A stretch of 64,000 nucleotides of DNA, taken from contig CM063500.1 of the NCBI GenBank assembly GCA_032207245.1, positions 72,741,019-72,805,018 on the forward strand, read 5' to 3'. This document shows, one piece after another, positions 11,623-22,781 of this stretch. Every line of letters begins with the position of its first letter. Position 1 is the first letter of the stretch. The position numbers and the translations under genes are program-made. Below the pieces are notes generated by a model, which worked only from the letters and a program-made list of their open reading frames with translations, did not search any database and had not been told where the DNA came from. The stretch comes from Pardosa pseudoannulata (taxonomy: Eukaryota > Arthropoda > Arachnida > Araneae > Lycosidae).

Positions 11623-14390
11623 TCCATTATATAGTAATAGCCTAAGTTATCTGCCCTTCTGTCTTCGCATTTATGAAGCAGTTGGACCTGGAATGGATAT
11701 TTGCATCCATATTGGATTCTTGATGAGTCAGGGTTAGCAAATTTCAAAGCGAGTAAAGTTTATCTCCTCCTATGGATGCGATTCTAAAATAAATTGGTAT
11801 AAATATACCATATCAGGCGACTACTAAAACGTTCGAATTCCAATAACACTTGCATATGACGTCATAACCATACTTAACTTTTTTAAAGTTATTTAAAGTC
11901 TGAAATTTTCTACTTTATCAAATCATTTCTTGAAGATTTAAACATCTCTGCATTATTTATTTACTATCACTAACATATTGAAGTTATTTAAACAGTATGC
12001 ATTATTTTCAAATCACTTAATCATCTTATTTTAAGTTATAAACATGGTCTGCATTATTTTCCTACGTATCCTTTCTTATTTTAAGTTATTTAAACATGGT
12101 CTGCATTATTTTCCTACGTTTTATCACTTAATCCTTTCTTATTTTAAGTTATTTAAACATGGTCTGCATTATTTTCCTACGTTTTATCACTTAATCCTTT
12201 CTTGTTTAAAGTTATTTAAACATGGTCTGCATTACTTTTCTACGTTTTATCACTTAATCATTTCTTGTTTTAAGTTATTTAAACATGGTCTGCATTATTT
12301 TCCTACGTTTTATCACTTAATCATTTCTTATTTTAAGTTATTTAAACATGGTCTGCATTATTTTCCTACGTTTTATCACTTAATCCTTTCTTATTTTAAG
12401 TTATTTAAACATGGTCTGCATTATTTTCCTACGTTTTATCACTTAATCATTTCTTGTTTTAAGTTATTTAAACATGGTCTGCATTATTTTTCTACGTTTT
12501 ATCACTTAATCATTTCTTATTTTAATTTATTTAAACATGGTCTGCATTAGTTTCCTACGTTTTATCACTTAATCATTTCTTGTTTTAAGTTATTTAAACA
12601 TGGTGTGCATTATTTTCCTACGTTTTATCACTTAATCATTTCTTATTTTAAGTTATTTAAACATGGTCTGCATTATTTTCCTACGTTTTATCCTTAATCC
12701 TTTCTTATTTTCTTTTTTAAACATGGTCTGCATATTTTTCTACGTTTTATCCTTAATCATTTCTTATTTTAAGTTATTTAAACATGGTCTGCATTATTTT
12801 CCTACGTTTTATCACTTAATCCTTTCTTGTTTAAAGTTATTTAAACATGGTCTGCATTACTTTTCTACGTTTTATCACTTAATCATTTCTTGTTTTAAGT
12901 TATTTAAACATGGTCTGCATTATTTTTCTACGTTTTATCACTTAATCATTTCTTATTTTAAGTTATTAAAATTTTTGCATTATTTTACTATTTTTTATTA
13001 TTTTCATTTAATTTATTTAAAACATGGTCTGCATTATTTTCCTACGTTTCTCATCACTTAATCATTTCTTATTTAAGTTATTTAAACATGGTCTGCATTA
13101 TTTTCCTACGTTTTATCCCTTAATCCTTTCTTATTTTAAGTTATTTAAAACATGGTCTGCATTATTTTCCTACGTTTTATCACTTAATCATTTCTTATTT
13201 TAAGTTATTTAAACATGGTCTGCATTATTTTCCTACGTTTTATCACTTAATCATTTCTTATTTTAAGTTATTTAAACATGGTCTGCATTATTTTCCTACG
13301 TTTTATCACTTAATCATTTCTTATTTTAAGTTATTAAACATTCTGAATTATTTTCCCGTTTTATCACTTAATCCTTTCTTATTTTAGTTTTTAAACATTC
13401 GAAATTTTCCTACGTTTTTATTTAATCATCAATAAGTTATTTAACATGGTCTGCATTATTTTCCTACGTTTTTTCCCTTAGACTTTCTTATTTTAGTTAT
13501 TAAACATGGTCTGCTATTTTCCTACGTTTTATCACTTAATATTTCTTATTTTAAGTTATTTAAACATGGTCTGCATTATTTTCCTACGTTTTATCACTTA
13601 ATACTTTCTTATTTTAAGTTATTTTAAACAGGTCTGCATTATTTTCCATTTTATTTAATCCTATTATTTAAGTTTTTAAACATGGTCTGCATTATTTTCC
13701 TAGTTTTATACTTAATCATTTCTTATTTTTAAGTTAAAAATGTCTGCATTATTTGTCCTACGAATCCTTTCTTTTTTAAGTTATTTAATGCTGCATTATT
13801 TCCTCGTTTTATCACTTAATTTTCTTATTTTAAGTTATTTAAAATGTCTGCATTATTTTCCTACGTATCCTTAATCATTTCATATTTTATGTTATTTAAA
13901 TATCATCTACACTATTTTAATATCTTTTATCACTGAAATTAGATATTACGTAAATATTTTCTTTTATATTTGGCTTAAATATTAGATTGTTCATATGGGA
14001 TAACTTTAAATTTAATCTTCGATTATTTTTTATTGCAATGTAAGTTTTATCACCGGTATTAACAACAAATTCTTCAGAGTGTCTAGTGGAATAATAGTTT
14101 ATCTTTATTTAATTAATTATATGTGGAAATATTTGGAAGAAGTTCTTTTTTGGTTTGTTAAGAAACCAACGGTTTGACTAAATGAATTCAATGTGATTCT
14201 AAACTGCATTCACAAGACCGGGAGACTTTAGAGGAGTATGAAGATAAATTGTTGAGTGTGTACCAGATAATTCTCAGCCAAAAAACAACCATTTTTTGTA
14301 CCTGCCTCATAGAGTACTTTACAATTCTGGAAAATTAAAATTTTTATTGAAAATTATATTGATCCCGTCATATGACTTACTATATGTTAG
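11623..14390 (+). mobile_element. Helitron with internally amplified minisatellite
   Basis: The 5' end TCCATTATATAGTAATAGCC follows an A. The 3' end has the GTCATATGAC hairpin core and finishes in TTAG before T at 14391. Related copies are 0.7-1.0 kb, but this one is 2.77 kb because an internal segment has expanded into a tandem array (about 12000-13880). It has no coding capacity of its own. Confidence 0.85.
12000..13880. repeat. 63-bp minisatellite, about 30 units
   Basis: Successive CATGGTCTGC blocks at 12095, 12158, 12221 and 12284 are exactly 63 bp apart. Each unit carries ATTTAAACATGGTCTGCATT, TTTTCCTACGTTTTATCACT and TTAATC(A/C)TTTCTTATTTTAAG. Single-copy versions of this segment occur inside the other Helitrons, for example about 37930-38000 in reverse orientation. 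Units decay from about 13340 rightward. The period equals 21 codons, so one frame stays open for over 500 nt, but this is an artefact. Confidence 0.95.
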
Positions 14391-14607
14391 TGTAAAAATG
14401 GTTTTATTAGACATTCAGAAAATTTTGTACAATATATTTGCAATCAAAATAATCAACGGTCATTAAAATATCTAACCTAGTCTTTACATTAAATTATTTT
14501 TTTGGCCCCTTTTCATGCAGCATTAAGGGGTTAATAAACTGTCATACCGATATAATCTGAGCAGCGTTGTACTTTGGTTCTGTAAAAATTTTCACACTCG
14601 ATTTCTA
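14391..14607. repeat. Short spacer repeated at about 15426-15632
   Basis: Both spacers end with TTTTTTGGCC followed by GCATTAAGGGGTTAATAAA, and each follows a Helitron copy. The GGGGTTAA end resembles the right terminus of the TTAA element at 49313-50993. This suggests that a Helitron-plus-spacer segment was copied locally. Confidence 0.5.
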
Positions 14608-15425
14608 TCTCCTATATAATAATATAAGGTTATCGGTATTTCTGTTCCGAATGAATTATTTTATGTATATTCCTGGAATGGATAGTATCCATTAAAAATA
14701 AAGTTTATCTTCTCCTAAACTATGTAATTCTAAAATAAATTTGTATTTAATTTTTTAAATTAGTGCACTATGCAAAAAACATACTGTGTAAATTCCCAAT
14801 TCCAACCCTGCCGCCATTTTCGGCGTTTATTTTTGTACAAGCCCAAATTTTCGCCAAGAGCAGGCGATTAAATTTATCCATTTATCACTTAATAAAGAGG
14901 TAAAAATAACAATTTTTTGATTGTGACGTCATTCCCTTAAACATCTCATTTAATCATTTCATATTTTAAACTATTTATATCGTCTACACTATTTTAATAT
15001 CTTTTATCACTGAAACAGATTTTACGTAAATGATTTTCTTTTATATTTGGCTTAAATAATAGATTAGGTACATACGTGATAATTTTAAAATTTAATACGA
15101 TTATTTTTTGTTTAATGAAATTTTTTTAAAACAATAAATTCTTTTCATATAAAGTCTAGGAGTCTATTTCACGGACAAATATCTAACTAATTAATAATAT
15201 TTAAATTAAGAAGTTTGTTCTTTTGTGTGTTTGTTTATTATGCATAAAACGGTTTGACTAAATGAATTAATGTGATTCTAAACTGCTTACAGAAGGAAGA
15301 CTTAGAGGAGTCATGACGATAACTAAATTTTTGAGAGTGAACCGTAATTCTCAGCCAAAAAAACAAACCATTTTTTCCAGCTTCATATACTTTTAACAGT
15401 TCTGGAAATATTAAAAATATTTCTA
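14608..15425 (+). mobile_element. Rearranged Helitron copy
   Basis: It starts TCTCCTATATAATAATA after an A and carries the internal Helitron landmarks, including one copy of the segment that became the minisatellite (about 14940-15000). A piece like the hAT family (GTTCCGAATGAATTATTTTA) interrupts it at about 14640-14670, and the 3' hairpin and CTAG end are missing. Confidence 0.7.
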
Positions 15426-15632
15426 CTAATTTTGTATTAAAAAGCTATATTAGTTGAATAACAATGTGAAAGCAAAAAAAAAATATAAATGTGAATTTAT
15501 AAACATCACTTGTTACTATAAAAATTAAGCATAAAATATAAATTCAACGTTCTAAATTGTATTTTTTACATTAAAAAGTTTATTTTTTGGCCGGCCTTCT
15601 TCATTTTGAGCATTAAGGGGTTAATAAATGTA

Positions 15633-16350
15633 ACCAGGATTACGAACTGTGATTTTTTTTCGTTCCGGTTCAACTGAAATAAATGTATGGGTTCAGTTTC
15701 TATTTCCATTCCACCAAAAATAACGGTTTTCGGTTCTGTTCCGAATGAATTATTTTATGTATATTCTTGTTTGTACTAAAAATATAATTCTATTATAAAC
15801 AAAAAAAATGTAATTCTATCAAAATGTAGAAGATTTTATTTTTTTAAATTGGTGCACTGTGTAAATTGAAATTCAGCGGTCTTGGTATTGTAGATTACAG
15901 GAACCAATAAGGGTCATAATATCAAATCGTATTTTGAACATTCAACTAATAAAGGCTTTTGACAAATTTTCAAGCGAGTCCAGAAAAGGTGGTTTGGAGC
16001 GCTACTCTTGTTTTGCCAGAGAAAATAGGATTCTAAAAAGCGATTTCCAAATGGCTACAAACCATCCAGGGGGGGGACGAAAGCCAAATGGCCAATCTTA
16101 CCTACCAAGATTTTGGCACACAGAAATACTGGAGAACATAAAAACAAGAAATCGAGAAACAATGTACATGAAATGATGATTATATGGTTGGACTTAAATT
16201 AGAAAATATTTAAAAGTTGGTTACAGTAACAAAATGACTGAAGATATGTGGAACCGAAATAAACCAGTATTTTTTCGGTTCCGATCCAGTTTTTTGCTCC
16301 GACCCAAATAATTTTTTTCGATTTTCGGTTCAGTTTCGAGCTCTGATTTC
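15633..16350 (-). mobile_element. Old hAT copy (family H1)
   Basis: Diverged ends CAGGATTACGAACTGTG and CAGTTTCGAGCTCTGA match the CAGGGCTTCGAACCG inverted termini of the copies at 35458 and 36574. Interior blocks such as TTTTATGTATATTCTTGTTT are also shared. The orientation follows the reference copy at 35458. No target-site duplication is readable. A SINE-like fragment lies inside. Confidence 0.7.
15988..16110 (-). repeat. Degenerate SINE A inside hAT copy
   Basis: It starts GGTTTGGAGCGCTAC and keeps GATTTCCAAATGGCTACAAA and CATCCA in the right order, but is strongly diverged and contains a G run. It has the same orientation as the intact copies. Confidence 0.5.
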
Positions 16351-16718
16351 TACATAAACTACTTTATTTGTTAAAGACAGTTCAAAATTAATACTTTAAG
16401 ACAAATACTGAATATTTTCTAATTCTGCAGACTTTTTTTTAAATTCTAATTTATTTTCATTAACACTATTCAGAAGTCATTTTCAGATCATTTATAACTG
16501 CGATTAATCCCACTAACACAATTGTCTCAATATTTACTTTATGTTACGATCCAGTTATTGCAGTTATTACCCACGGACAAATCAGACAAGATGTGTAGAA
16601 GTAATAAGTAATTAAACAATTTTACGTTTGTCAGATCTGATACTGAACTATTTAAGAAGGGTGGATACTCAATTTTTTACTTTGTTCAATATGTTATGTT
16701 TTTTTAATCAAGGTAATT

Positions 16719-16907
16719 GGTTTGGTTTTGTTTAGTTTAGTTTGGAGTGCTACGGTCTACTTTTTGAAACACGAGGGCTAATGAGACCGGGACCTACAGC
16801 TCAAAGCAGATTCCGAACGGCTAAGAACATCCATGCCACTGTGGGATTTGAACCCACGAACTCCGGTACCAAAGGCCAGCACCCTAACCAATCGGCCATC
16901 ATTCGGC
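16719..16907 (-). mobile_element. SINE family A
   Basis: Full-length copy with tail TTTGGTTTTGTTTAGTTTAG and a complete tRNA-like head. The flanks CAAGGTAAT (about 16709-16717) and CAAAGGTAAT (about 16906-16915) look like an eroded target-site duplication. Confidence 0.9.
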
Positions 16908-16911
16908 AAAG

Positions 16912-17570
16912 GTAATAGGTAATCAAATTTAGCACATTCATTAACAGATTAAACATATGCATTAGCAACGTCAATATTTCATGGTTGTTTTATATCCAGA
17001 GGAATGATCGACAAATCGAGGCAAAAAACTTTCTAAAAAATCAAGTATTTAAAATTCTTGTTTCCCATGGCATTCGGAAAAACCAAGCACGATTTAGCCT
17101 GCAGGCTCTAGTATTAAGGCCAAAGGGGTCACCATTTGTTTTTTAATGAGCACTATTAAGGTGAAAGAACGACTTCGCTCAAGTAGGTCCTCGTAATTTT
17201 GAAGCAGGGACCAAGAAGAAGACCCGTAGACTTGACCTACCACCCCCAGAGGTATTAATTGAGAACTTGAAGGACATTGTGACCACGAACCTATTTTACG
17301 TGCCCCAGTCACCATTAACGAACAGGGTGGATCTTAGATCGGCTCGGATTCAGAACCCGCAACCTCTCAGTTACGGGATCGTTGCTTTTGCCGACTGAGC
17401 TACAGCGGTTCATAAGCTGCATTGCTTAATACAGGACTTTTCGCGTATGTGGGTTATTTTCCTTCCAAAAAATTCTTATTTGAGGAGTATAAATTTAAAT
17501 AATAAGAGTGGTGTGAACTTTAAATAAGAAAATCAGAAAACTATTTCTAAAAATTTTTCATTATAAAGTG
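16912..17570. repeat. Direct repeat, copy 1 (split by SINE B)
   Basis: The blocks CATTAGCAACGTCAATATTT, TATCCAGAGGAATGAT and GTGTGAACTTTAAATAAGAA recur in order at 18033-18310. Here a SINE B copy (17067-17413) splits the unit. At about 16925-16945, TTAGCACATTCATTAACAGA sits where copy 2 has a complete TTAA MITE. Confidence 0.75.
17067..17413 (-). mobile_element. SINE family B
   Basis: The minus strand starts with a tRNA-like head (GCTGTAGCTCAGTCGGCAA, then CCCGTAA as a possible anticodon loop, then a box-B-like GGGTTCTGAATCC). A body of about 270 bp follows, shared with the copies at 20078 and 21146. The loop would read CGT (Thr), which is only an inference. Head and body are complete but mutated. 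Confidence 0.8.
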
Positions 17571-17680
17571 AACGGTTTAACAGTTACGACCGATTTATAA
17601 TAACGGATTTTCTACTAAAAAATTTTTCGTTTTTTTTTTCGTTTTTCGGTTTTGGAGCTAATCATAACAATCAAATTTAA

Positions 17681-18028
17681 CACATTGTTGACGGTCACGA
17701 TTAACTCTTGTTTTTTATCCGAACGTTGCTGACTGAAGAGTAAAAACTCGTGATATTTTTTTTTTTTGCATAGCTGTTATTTCTCTTAATACAGTAATTT
17801 TTGGTTTGGTAAAACACAAGCTGTTTCTCTGTTATAAAAGAAATCTTTTGTTGTAAAAAATATTTAATAATTAAAAAAAATTTTAAAAAAAAAACGATGA
17901 CGGAACGTAATGAAGAATTTTCAGAATTATACGCGGATCTTTATCTGATTGTCAGAGATTATGAATCAAAAATTGTGTAATAGCCAAACATGAGATAAAT
18001 TTTAGTAAAACTGCCGGTCAGCAATGTG
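17681..18028 (+). mobile_element. TTAA-flanked MITE (family T3)
   Basis: TTAA lies at 17677-17680 and 18029-18032. The inverted ends are CACATTGTTGACGGTCA at left and CCGGTCAGCAATGTG at right. It is 348 bp. A short ATG-initiated frame inside resembles the start of a piggyBac-type transposase (see 17897-17980), so this may be an internal-deletion derivative. Confidence 0.8.
17897..17980 (+). pseudogene. 27-codon transposase-start remnant in MITE
   Basis: ATG to TAA is open for 27 codons, beginning MTERNEEFSELYADLY. An acidic start inside a TTAA element suits the N terminus of a piggyBac-like transposase, but it is too short to prove. The element at 51364-52274 also carries a short acidic ATG frame. 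Confidence 0.35.
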
Positions 18029-18032
18029 TTAA

Positions 18033-18310
18033 CAGAAGAAAACATACATTAGCAACGTCAATATTTCATGGTTTTTATATATCCAGAGGAATGATTGACA
18101 AGTCGAAGAAAAAATTTTCTAAAAAAATTAAGTTTTTAAAATTCTTTGTTTTCCTAGCCGCAATGTTTATTCCAGGATTTTGTTTTATGTGGGTTATTTT
18201 CCTTTTAAAAAAAATAATTTATGAGGCATAAATTCAAATAATATGAGTAGTGTGAACTTTAAATAAGAAAATCAGAAAACCATTTCTAAGAATTTTGCAT
18301 TATAAAGCGA
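18033..18310. repeat. Direct repeat, copy 2
   Basis: Partner of 16912-17570, lying to the right of the T3 MITE and not interrupted by a SINE. The ending block around AAATAAGAAAATCAGAAAAC is almost identical to copy 1. Confidence 0.75.
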
Positions 18311-20077
18311 AAATGAATTTAATTTAATGGAATAATTGAAAATCTTAAATGTTGTATCTGTAACCATTTTCAATTACCGTAACTATAACAGCAGATCTGC
18401 CAACTGCTACGAAAAAATCATAGTTTCTACGAATTTAGCAAGTAATTACGATCTTACGAAAATCGGTCAAAAAAAATTACATCGCATCCAGAAAATCATA
18501 ATGAATGAATATAATTTCGCAATCGATATAAAGAAATCCGTAAAAAACTTTTCCGATCAATTTTCGTGTAACTACGGTGCGATACCATAGTCTCACGAAA
18601 GTAGAAATTTTGGGATTAAAAATTAGATTTTTTGTAGGATAATATTGGCTATAATGTAACAGTATATTTCTGTGTCCCTAGGTATATTTCTGAATTTTTT
18701 AAAAATTATTATTTCTTACTATAAAAATGTTAAGGTGTGAAATAACATTTAAATACCACTAAAATAAATCTAAATAAATGACTTCATCTAACTTTTTATG
18801 CGTTCACAGTTCAGAAATGTATATAAATATGTACTAATATTTAAATGAAATATTGTATTTTCAATTTCATATGGATTAGATACTTTAATAGAATGATTGT
18901 TTTTTTGAGCAGTAAACATTCACACATCATTTAGTATGTGGATTGTGTTATGCACGGTCGATTTAACTAAAAAAAAATCCAACCAACCTCGCAAATTAGT
19001 GTGCTACTATTTTTGATTTCAAAAATTGTCAAGTGTAGTTATTTTCAATATTTAAAAGTTCGCAGGTCTGTAACAGCTTTGCTAACAAAACTCAAACATC
19101 ATCCTTTTCACTCGGACAACAGATTCTGGCTTGATTTAAAGAAGTTATAAACAAACACCATGCCTATTCAGTCAATTTAATTTTTCAAAAACCCAAAAAA
19201 CCCTTTGAAACCAGATACCCGATAAATTATTACACTGAAAATATCACGTTTTCAAGTTTTCTGGATTTAAAATTTTGTATGTTGTAAGAGTTTTTAGAAA
19301 ACCCGTTTTTTATCCATATACATCTAACTGAAAGCTACATTTAAAAAAATTCTATGCAAAATTTAAGTTGTGTGAAAGTATTTAAAGTTTTAATTATTAT
19401 TTAAGTAAAACATGTGTCGGAATTTTCACTTTTAAAACATCAAATTTAATATAAAAACTTTGCGTACGAGTTTGTCTGACAGTTGTTCAATCTGCAGGTT
19501 CTTTCATTTTACATTTTTAAACAGCTCACATAAACAAAATATAAAATCAGCAAATAATGGCTAAATTCATATGAGGTAGCATTAAGAGGAGTGATTAAAT
19601 ATTGGTCAAAGAATAAATTTCCATGTTTAAGGTTCAAAACCCAAAATTTGGACTTATGCTTCCTTTAAATTGCAAGAGTTAGTTTGGTTTGAAGCCGTAA
19701 GAAATAATGTGAGAGTAAAGACACCGGGTCTTCCTGCTCAATTATTAAGACTCGGACACTAAAGTTTCCAATGTCTTCTGATAACCAGCCTGCTTGCTGA
19801 AATTTTTCGTGCTTCATACAAAAGTTTTTCTTTCAACATAATCTAAAAATAAGTGAAAAGTTCCTTGATAAAACTACCCACTGCATATTCTTTAAATCTT
19901 TCCTTGGTTGGTTGGCCACACCCCTTTGTCTATCAGTGTTCTAAGACATTAAAATTAGAAATGAAACATACATACGCTCATATCGAATACTGGTATTTAA
20001 TTACCATTTTATAGTAAGACCGAAAAACATGCGTTTTACTTCAAGTTAGACAGCAAACATTTTCTTGCCCTGTTGTA
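18311..20077. other. No gene seen
   Basis: The 84-codon frame at 18336-18590 is rich in Lys, Asn and Ile and matches no family I know. A very weak SINE-A-like patch may lie at about 19684-19740. A Helitron, hAT, or satellite unit was not found here. Confidence 0.5.
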
Positions 20078-20649
20078 AGGAATGAATAGGAAAACGACGT
20101 GTTGTTCCCCCCCCCTCAGGTGATTCCCAGTGTAGTCCTCTCTACACCATTATCTGAGAGCCGCGGTTACTCAGTCGTCAAAGGCAACGATCTCGTAACT
20201 GAGGGGTACCAGAGCCAGCCGTGTTCGTTAAAAGCGATTGGAGCAAGTAAGATGTTCGTGGTCACAATGTCCCTCATTTTCTCAATCGATACCTCTGGGG
20301 AGTGGCAGTCCAATCCTATAGGTCTTCTGCTCGGTCCCTGCTTCAAAATTATAAGGACCCACTTGAGAATAAGTCGTACTTTCACCCTTGGGGTGCTCGT
20401 TAAAAACGAAAGGTGCACCCCTTTGCCTTAATACGAATAGCCTCCGGCTTGAATCGTGCTTGGTTTAACAAAGTGGCATAAGGCAACAACAAAGCAGATC
20501 AGCAGTTACACTTCTAAAGGGGAGAAGCTGGAAATTTTCTCTGATGGTTTTGACTATTGCGAAGTTTCGGCTATCGAGGGCTAATATGGGATTCAAAGGA
20601 TTAAACACTATTCAAAACGGCTACGATCATCCATACTAGTAGTGGGACT
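20078..20649 (+). mobile_element. SINE B composite repeat, copy 1
   Basis: From AGGAATGAATAGGAAAACG onward it matches the copy at 21146. A C-rich run at about 20107-20116 precedes the tRNA-like head (about 20158-20235), then the B body to about 20500, then a degenerate SINE-A-like end (GAGGGCTAATATGGG...ACGGCTACGATCATCC). It appears to be a fusion of B with an A-type body that was copied as one unit. Confidence 0.75.
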
Positions 20650-20893
20650 ATATATAAAAATAATAAACTGTTATTTTAAATTTAAATATATTTATTTTTA
20701 TATTATAAAAGGAGGGTAAAAAGTTTAGCATAAAGCAATTTACATAATAAATAATGATCTAAAATAATGTATATAATTATTATATTAGCAATTAAAATTG
20801 AAGTAACCAGTTATGTGTTTGATAAGACTAACAGGGTAATTAATTACGTAAGTACTACTATAAAATCATTTAAATACTCATTGCTATTATTTC

Positions 20894-20963
<70 letters not shown>

Positions 20964-21145
20964 CCAAAAGTAAAAAAAAATCTCTTAGAAATAGTATGTT
21001 AGTTATTAAATAGCTACTGTTGAAAAAATAAATGTAAACATTGTTAAAATGATTTCTTCCCAAAGTTCCCAAAATTTCAGGTTTATTCCTCAAAATTCCC
21101 GGGTTTATTCCCACCTCTTCTAAATTCCGGGTTTTTTACATCTCT
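20650..21145. other. AT-rich spacer with TA microsatellite
   Basis: It holds a perfect TA run at 20898-20961 and nothing else recognised. The open frames crossing the TA run are simple-sequence artefacts. Confidence 0.8.
20898..20961. repeat. TA microsatellite
   Basis: About 32 uninterrupted TA units, expected to be length-variable. Confidence 0.97.
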
Positions 21146-21762
21146 AGGAATGAACAGGAAAACGACGTGTTTCCTCCCCCCCCCCCCAGGTGATTCCCAG
21201 TGTAGTCCACTGTATACCATTATCTGAGAGCCGCGGTAGCTCAGTTGTCGAAGGCAACGATCTCGTAACTGAGAGGTACCCGAGCCAGCCGTGTTCGTTA
21301 AAAGCGATTGGAGCAAGTAAGATGTTCGTGGTCACAATGTCCCTCATTTTCTCAATCGATACCTCTGGGGAGTGGCAGTCCAATCCTATAGGTCTTCTGC
21401 TCGGTCCCTGCTTCAAAATTATAAGGACCCACTTGAGAATAAGTCGTACTTTCACCCTTGGGGTGCTCGTTCAAACGAAAGGTGCACCCCTTTGCCTTAA
21501 TACGAATAGCCTCAGGCTTGAACCGTGCTTGGTTTGACAAAGTGGCATAAGGCAACAACAAAACAGATCAGCAGTTACACTTCTAAAAGGGGAGGAGCTG
21601 GAAATTTTCTCCGATAGCTTTGACTATTGCGAAGTTTCGGCTATCGAGGGCTAATATAGGATCCAAAGCGTTAAACACTATTCAAAACGGCTACGATCAT
21701 CCATACCAATAGTGGAATCAGAACCGACAAATTACGATACCGAAGAGCCGCACCTTTTCTCG
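21146..21762 (+). mobile_element. SINE B composite repeat, copy 2
   Basis: Nearly identical to 20078-20649 at an offset of about 1068 bp, with a run of C at about 21176-21188. The head (from about 21229) keeps GCGGTAGCTCAGTTGTCGAA. The A-type end runs further than in copy 1, to a decayed tRNA-like stretch with GATACCGAAGAGCCGC. Confidence 0.75.
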
Positions 21763-21996
21763 TCAATTTAATAAAACGAAAGATTGTCTTATTTTTCGAG
21801 TTTAAAGTTCGTATCGGCACCAGAAAGTGAAAATATTGATTGAGCTCATTTCGTCAGAGATGCCCGATTCTAGAAGTTAGAATTTTATCAGTCAAAAAAT
21901 CGTTTTCAATTGTTCTCATTTCCAAGTTTAATGCCCTACCTATTAGACCATCGTTTGGTGAAACGGACAGAATAAAGTCACAAAGCATTCTATAAC

Positions 21997-22776
21997 TGTA
22001 CCGAGGTACTTTCTCACGGTGAGTTGCACGTGCATGCAGAGCCGTGGGAGGATTTTCCCTGACGAATTTAAGACCCCATTTATTTACGTCAAGTTTAGGG
22101 ACCCCTGCAGAAAGGATACTTCACGGAATGTCAGCGTAACGGTCAAGCTCGCACAGAACTGTAAGCGTGAATTATGGGAGCAGGGGGCTAAAATGTAATG
22201 TCAGCTTGAACAAAAAGGGGATACTTTAATGAGCCCACCTGCCCTCCCGAAAGGCATGTGATGTAGGAAAATCTCCCAAAGAGAAGGGATTGGATGACAA
22301 GAAAAGGAGGGGCATTGGGACCTAGGTGAAGTTTTTGGAAACGGAGTGAGAGCTGAAGGCTGAGAGCTGGGAGTTAGAAGTGGGCAGTCGAGAGAAGTGG
22401 AACAAGGATCCACTAGCACCAGCTCGTCCTGTGCGCCCGGACCGAGACCACCCCGCTCACCATCACCAACTCGTCCCGTATGCCCGTGAGGAAAGCCCCT
22501 GCCTGCTCCCCTGTGACTTTAATGGAGGTAATTTATAAATAATATTTACAGTCCTTTGACTTAGGCCTCTGTTAATAATAATAATTCCTTATAAAGAGTT
22601 GTGGGATAATAACAGTGTAAATAGAAGATATAAATGATTGATGATTATGTTAACCAAGTATTTTTGTAAATAAATGTATAGAATAAATGTCTGAATCTAT
22701 ATAAGGTATTATATTCATTCTGTGTTTCCCCCCTTGTAACGAACACTGGTGCATAGGTTGTATGTACATTACAACA
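21997..22776 (+). mobile_element. Solo LTR
   Basis: The block starts TGTACCGAGG and ends TACATTACAACA, giving TG...CA ends. The flanks are identical 5-bp ATAAC duplications (21992-21996 and 22777-22781). The 5' part (about 22010-22510) is unusually GC-rich for this window, and AATAAA signals lie at about 22670-22690. A 780-bp element with no interior and a 5-bp duplication fits an LTR left by recombination between the two LTRs of a retrotransposon. Confidence 0.65.
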
Positions 22777-22781
22777 ATAAC

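Noticed and set aside
12044..13061. Long repetitive open frames with a 21-residue period
   Set aside because: The 63-bp repeat length is a multiple of three, so one frame stays open automatically. Units lie in a non-coding Helitron interior and the frame breaks wherever units have indels.
20158..20235. tRNA gene in SINE B
   Set aside because: The anticodon arm pairs poorly and the sequence continues into the SINE body shared by three copies.
20767..21114. Open frames across the TA run
   Set aside because: They consist largely of Tyr-Ile repeats translated from the TA microsatellite.
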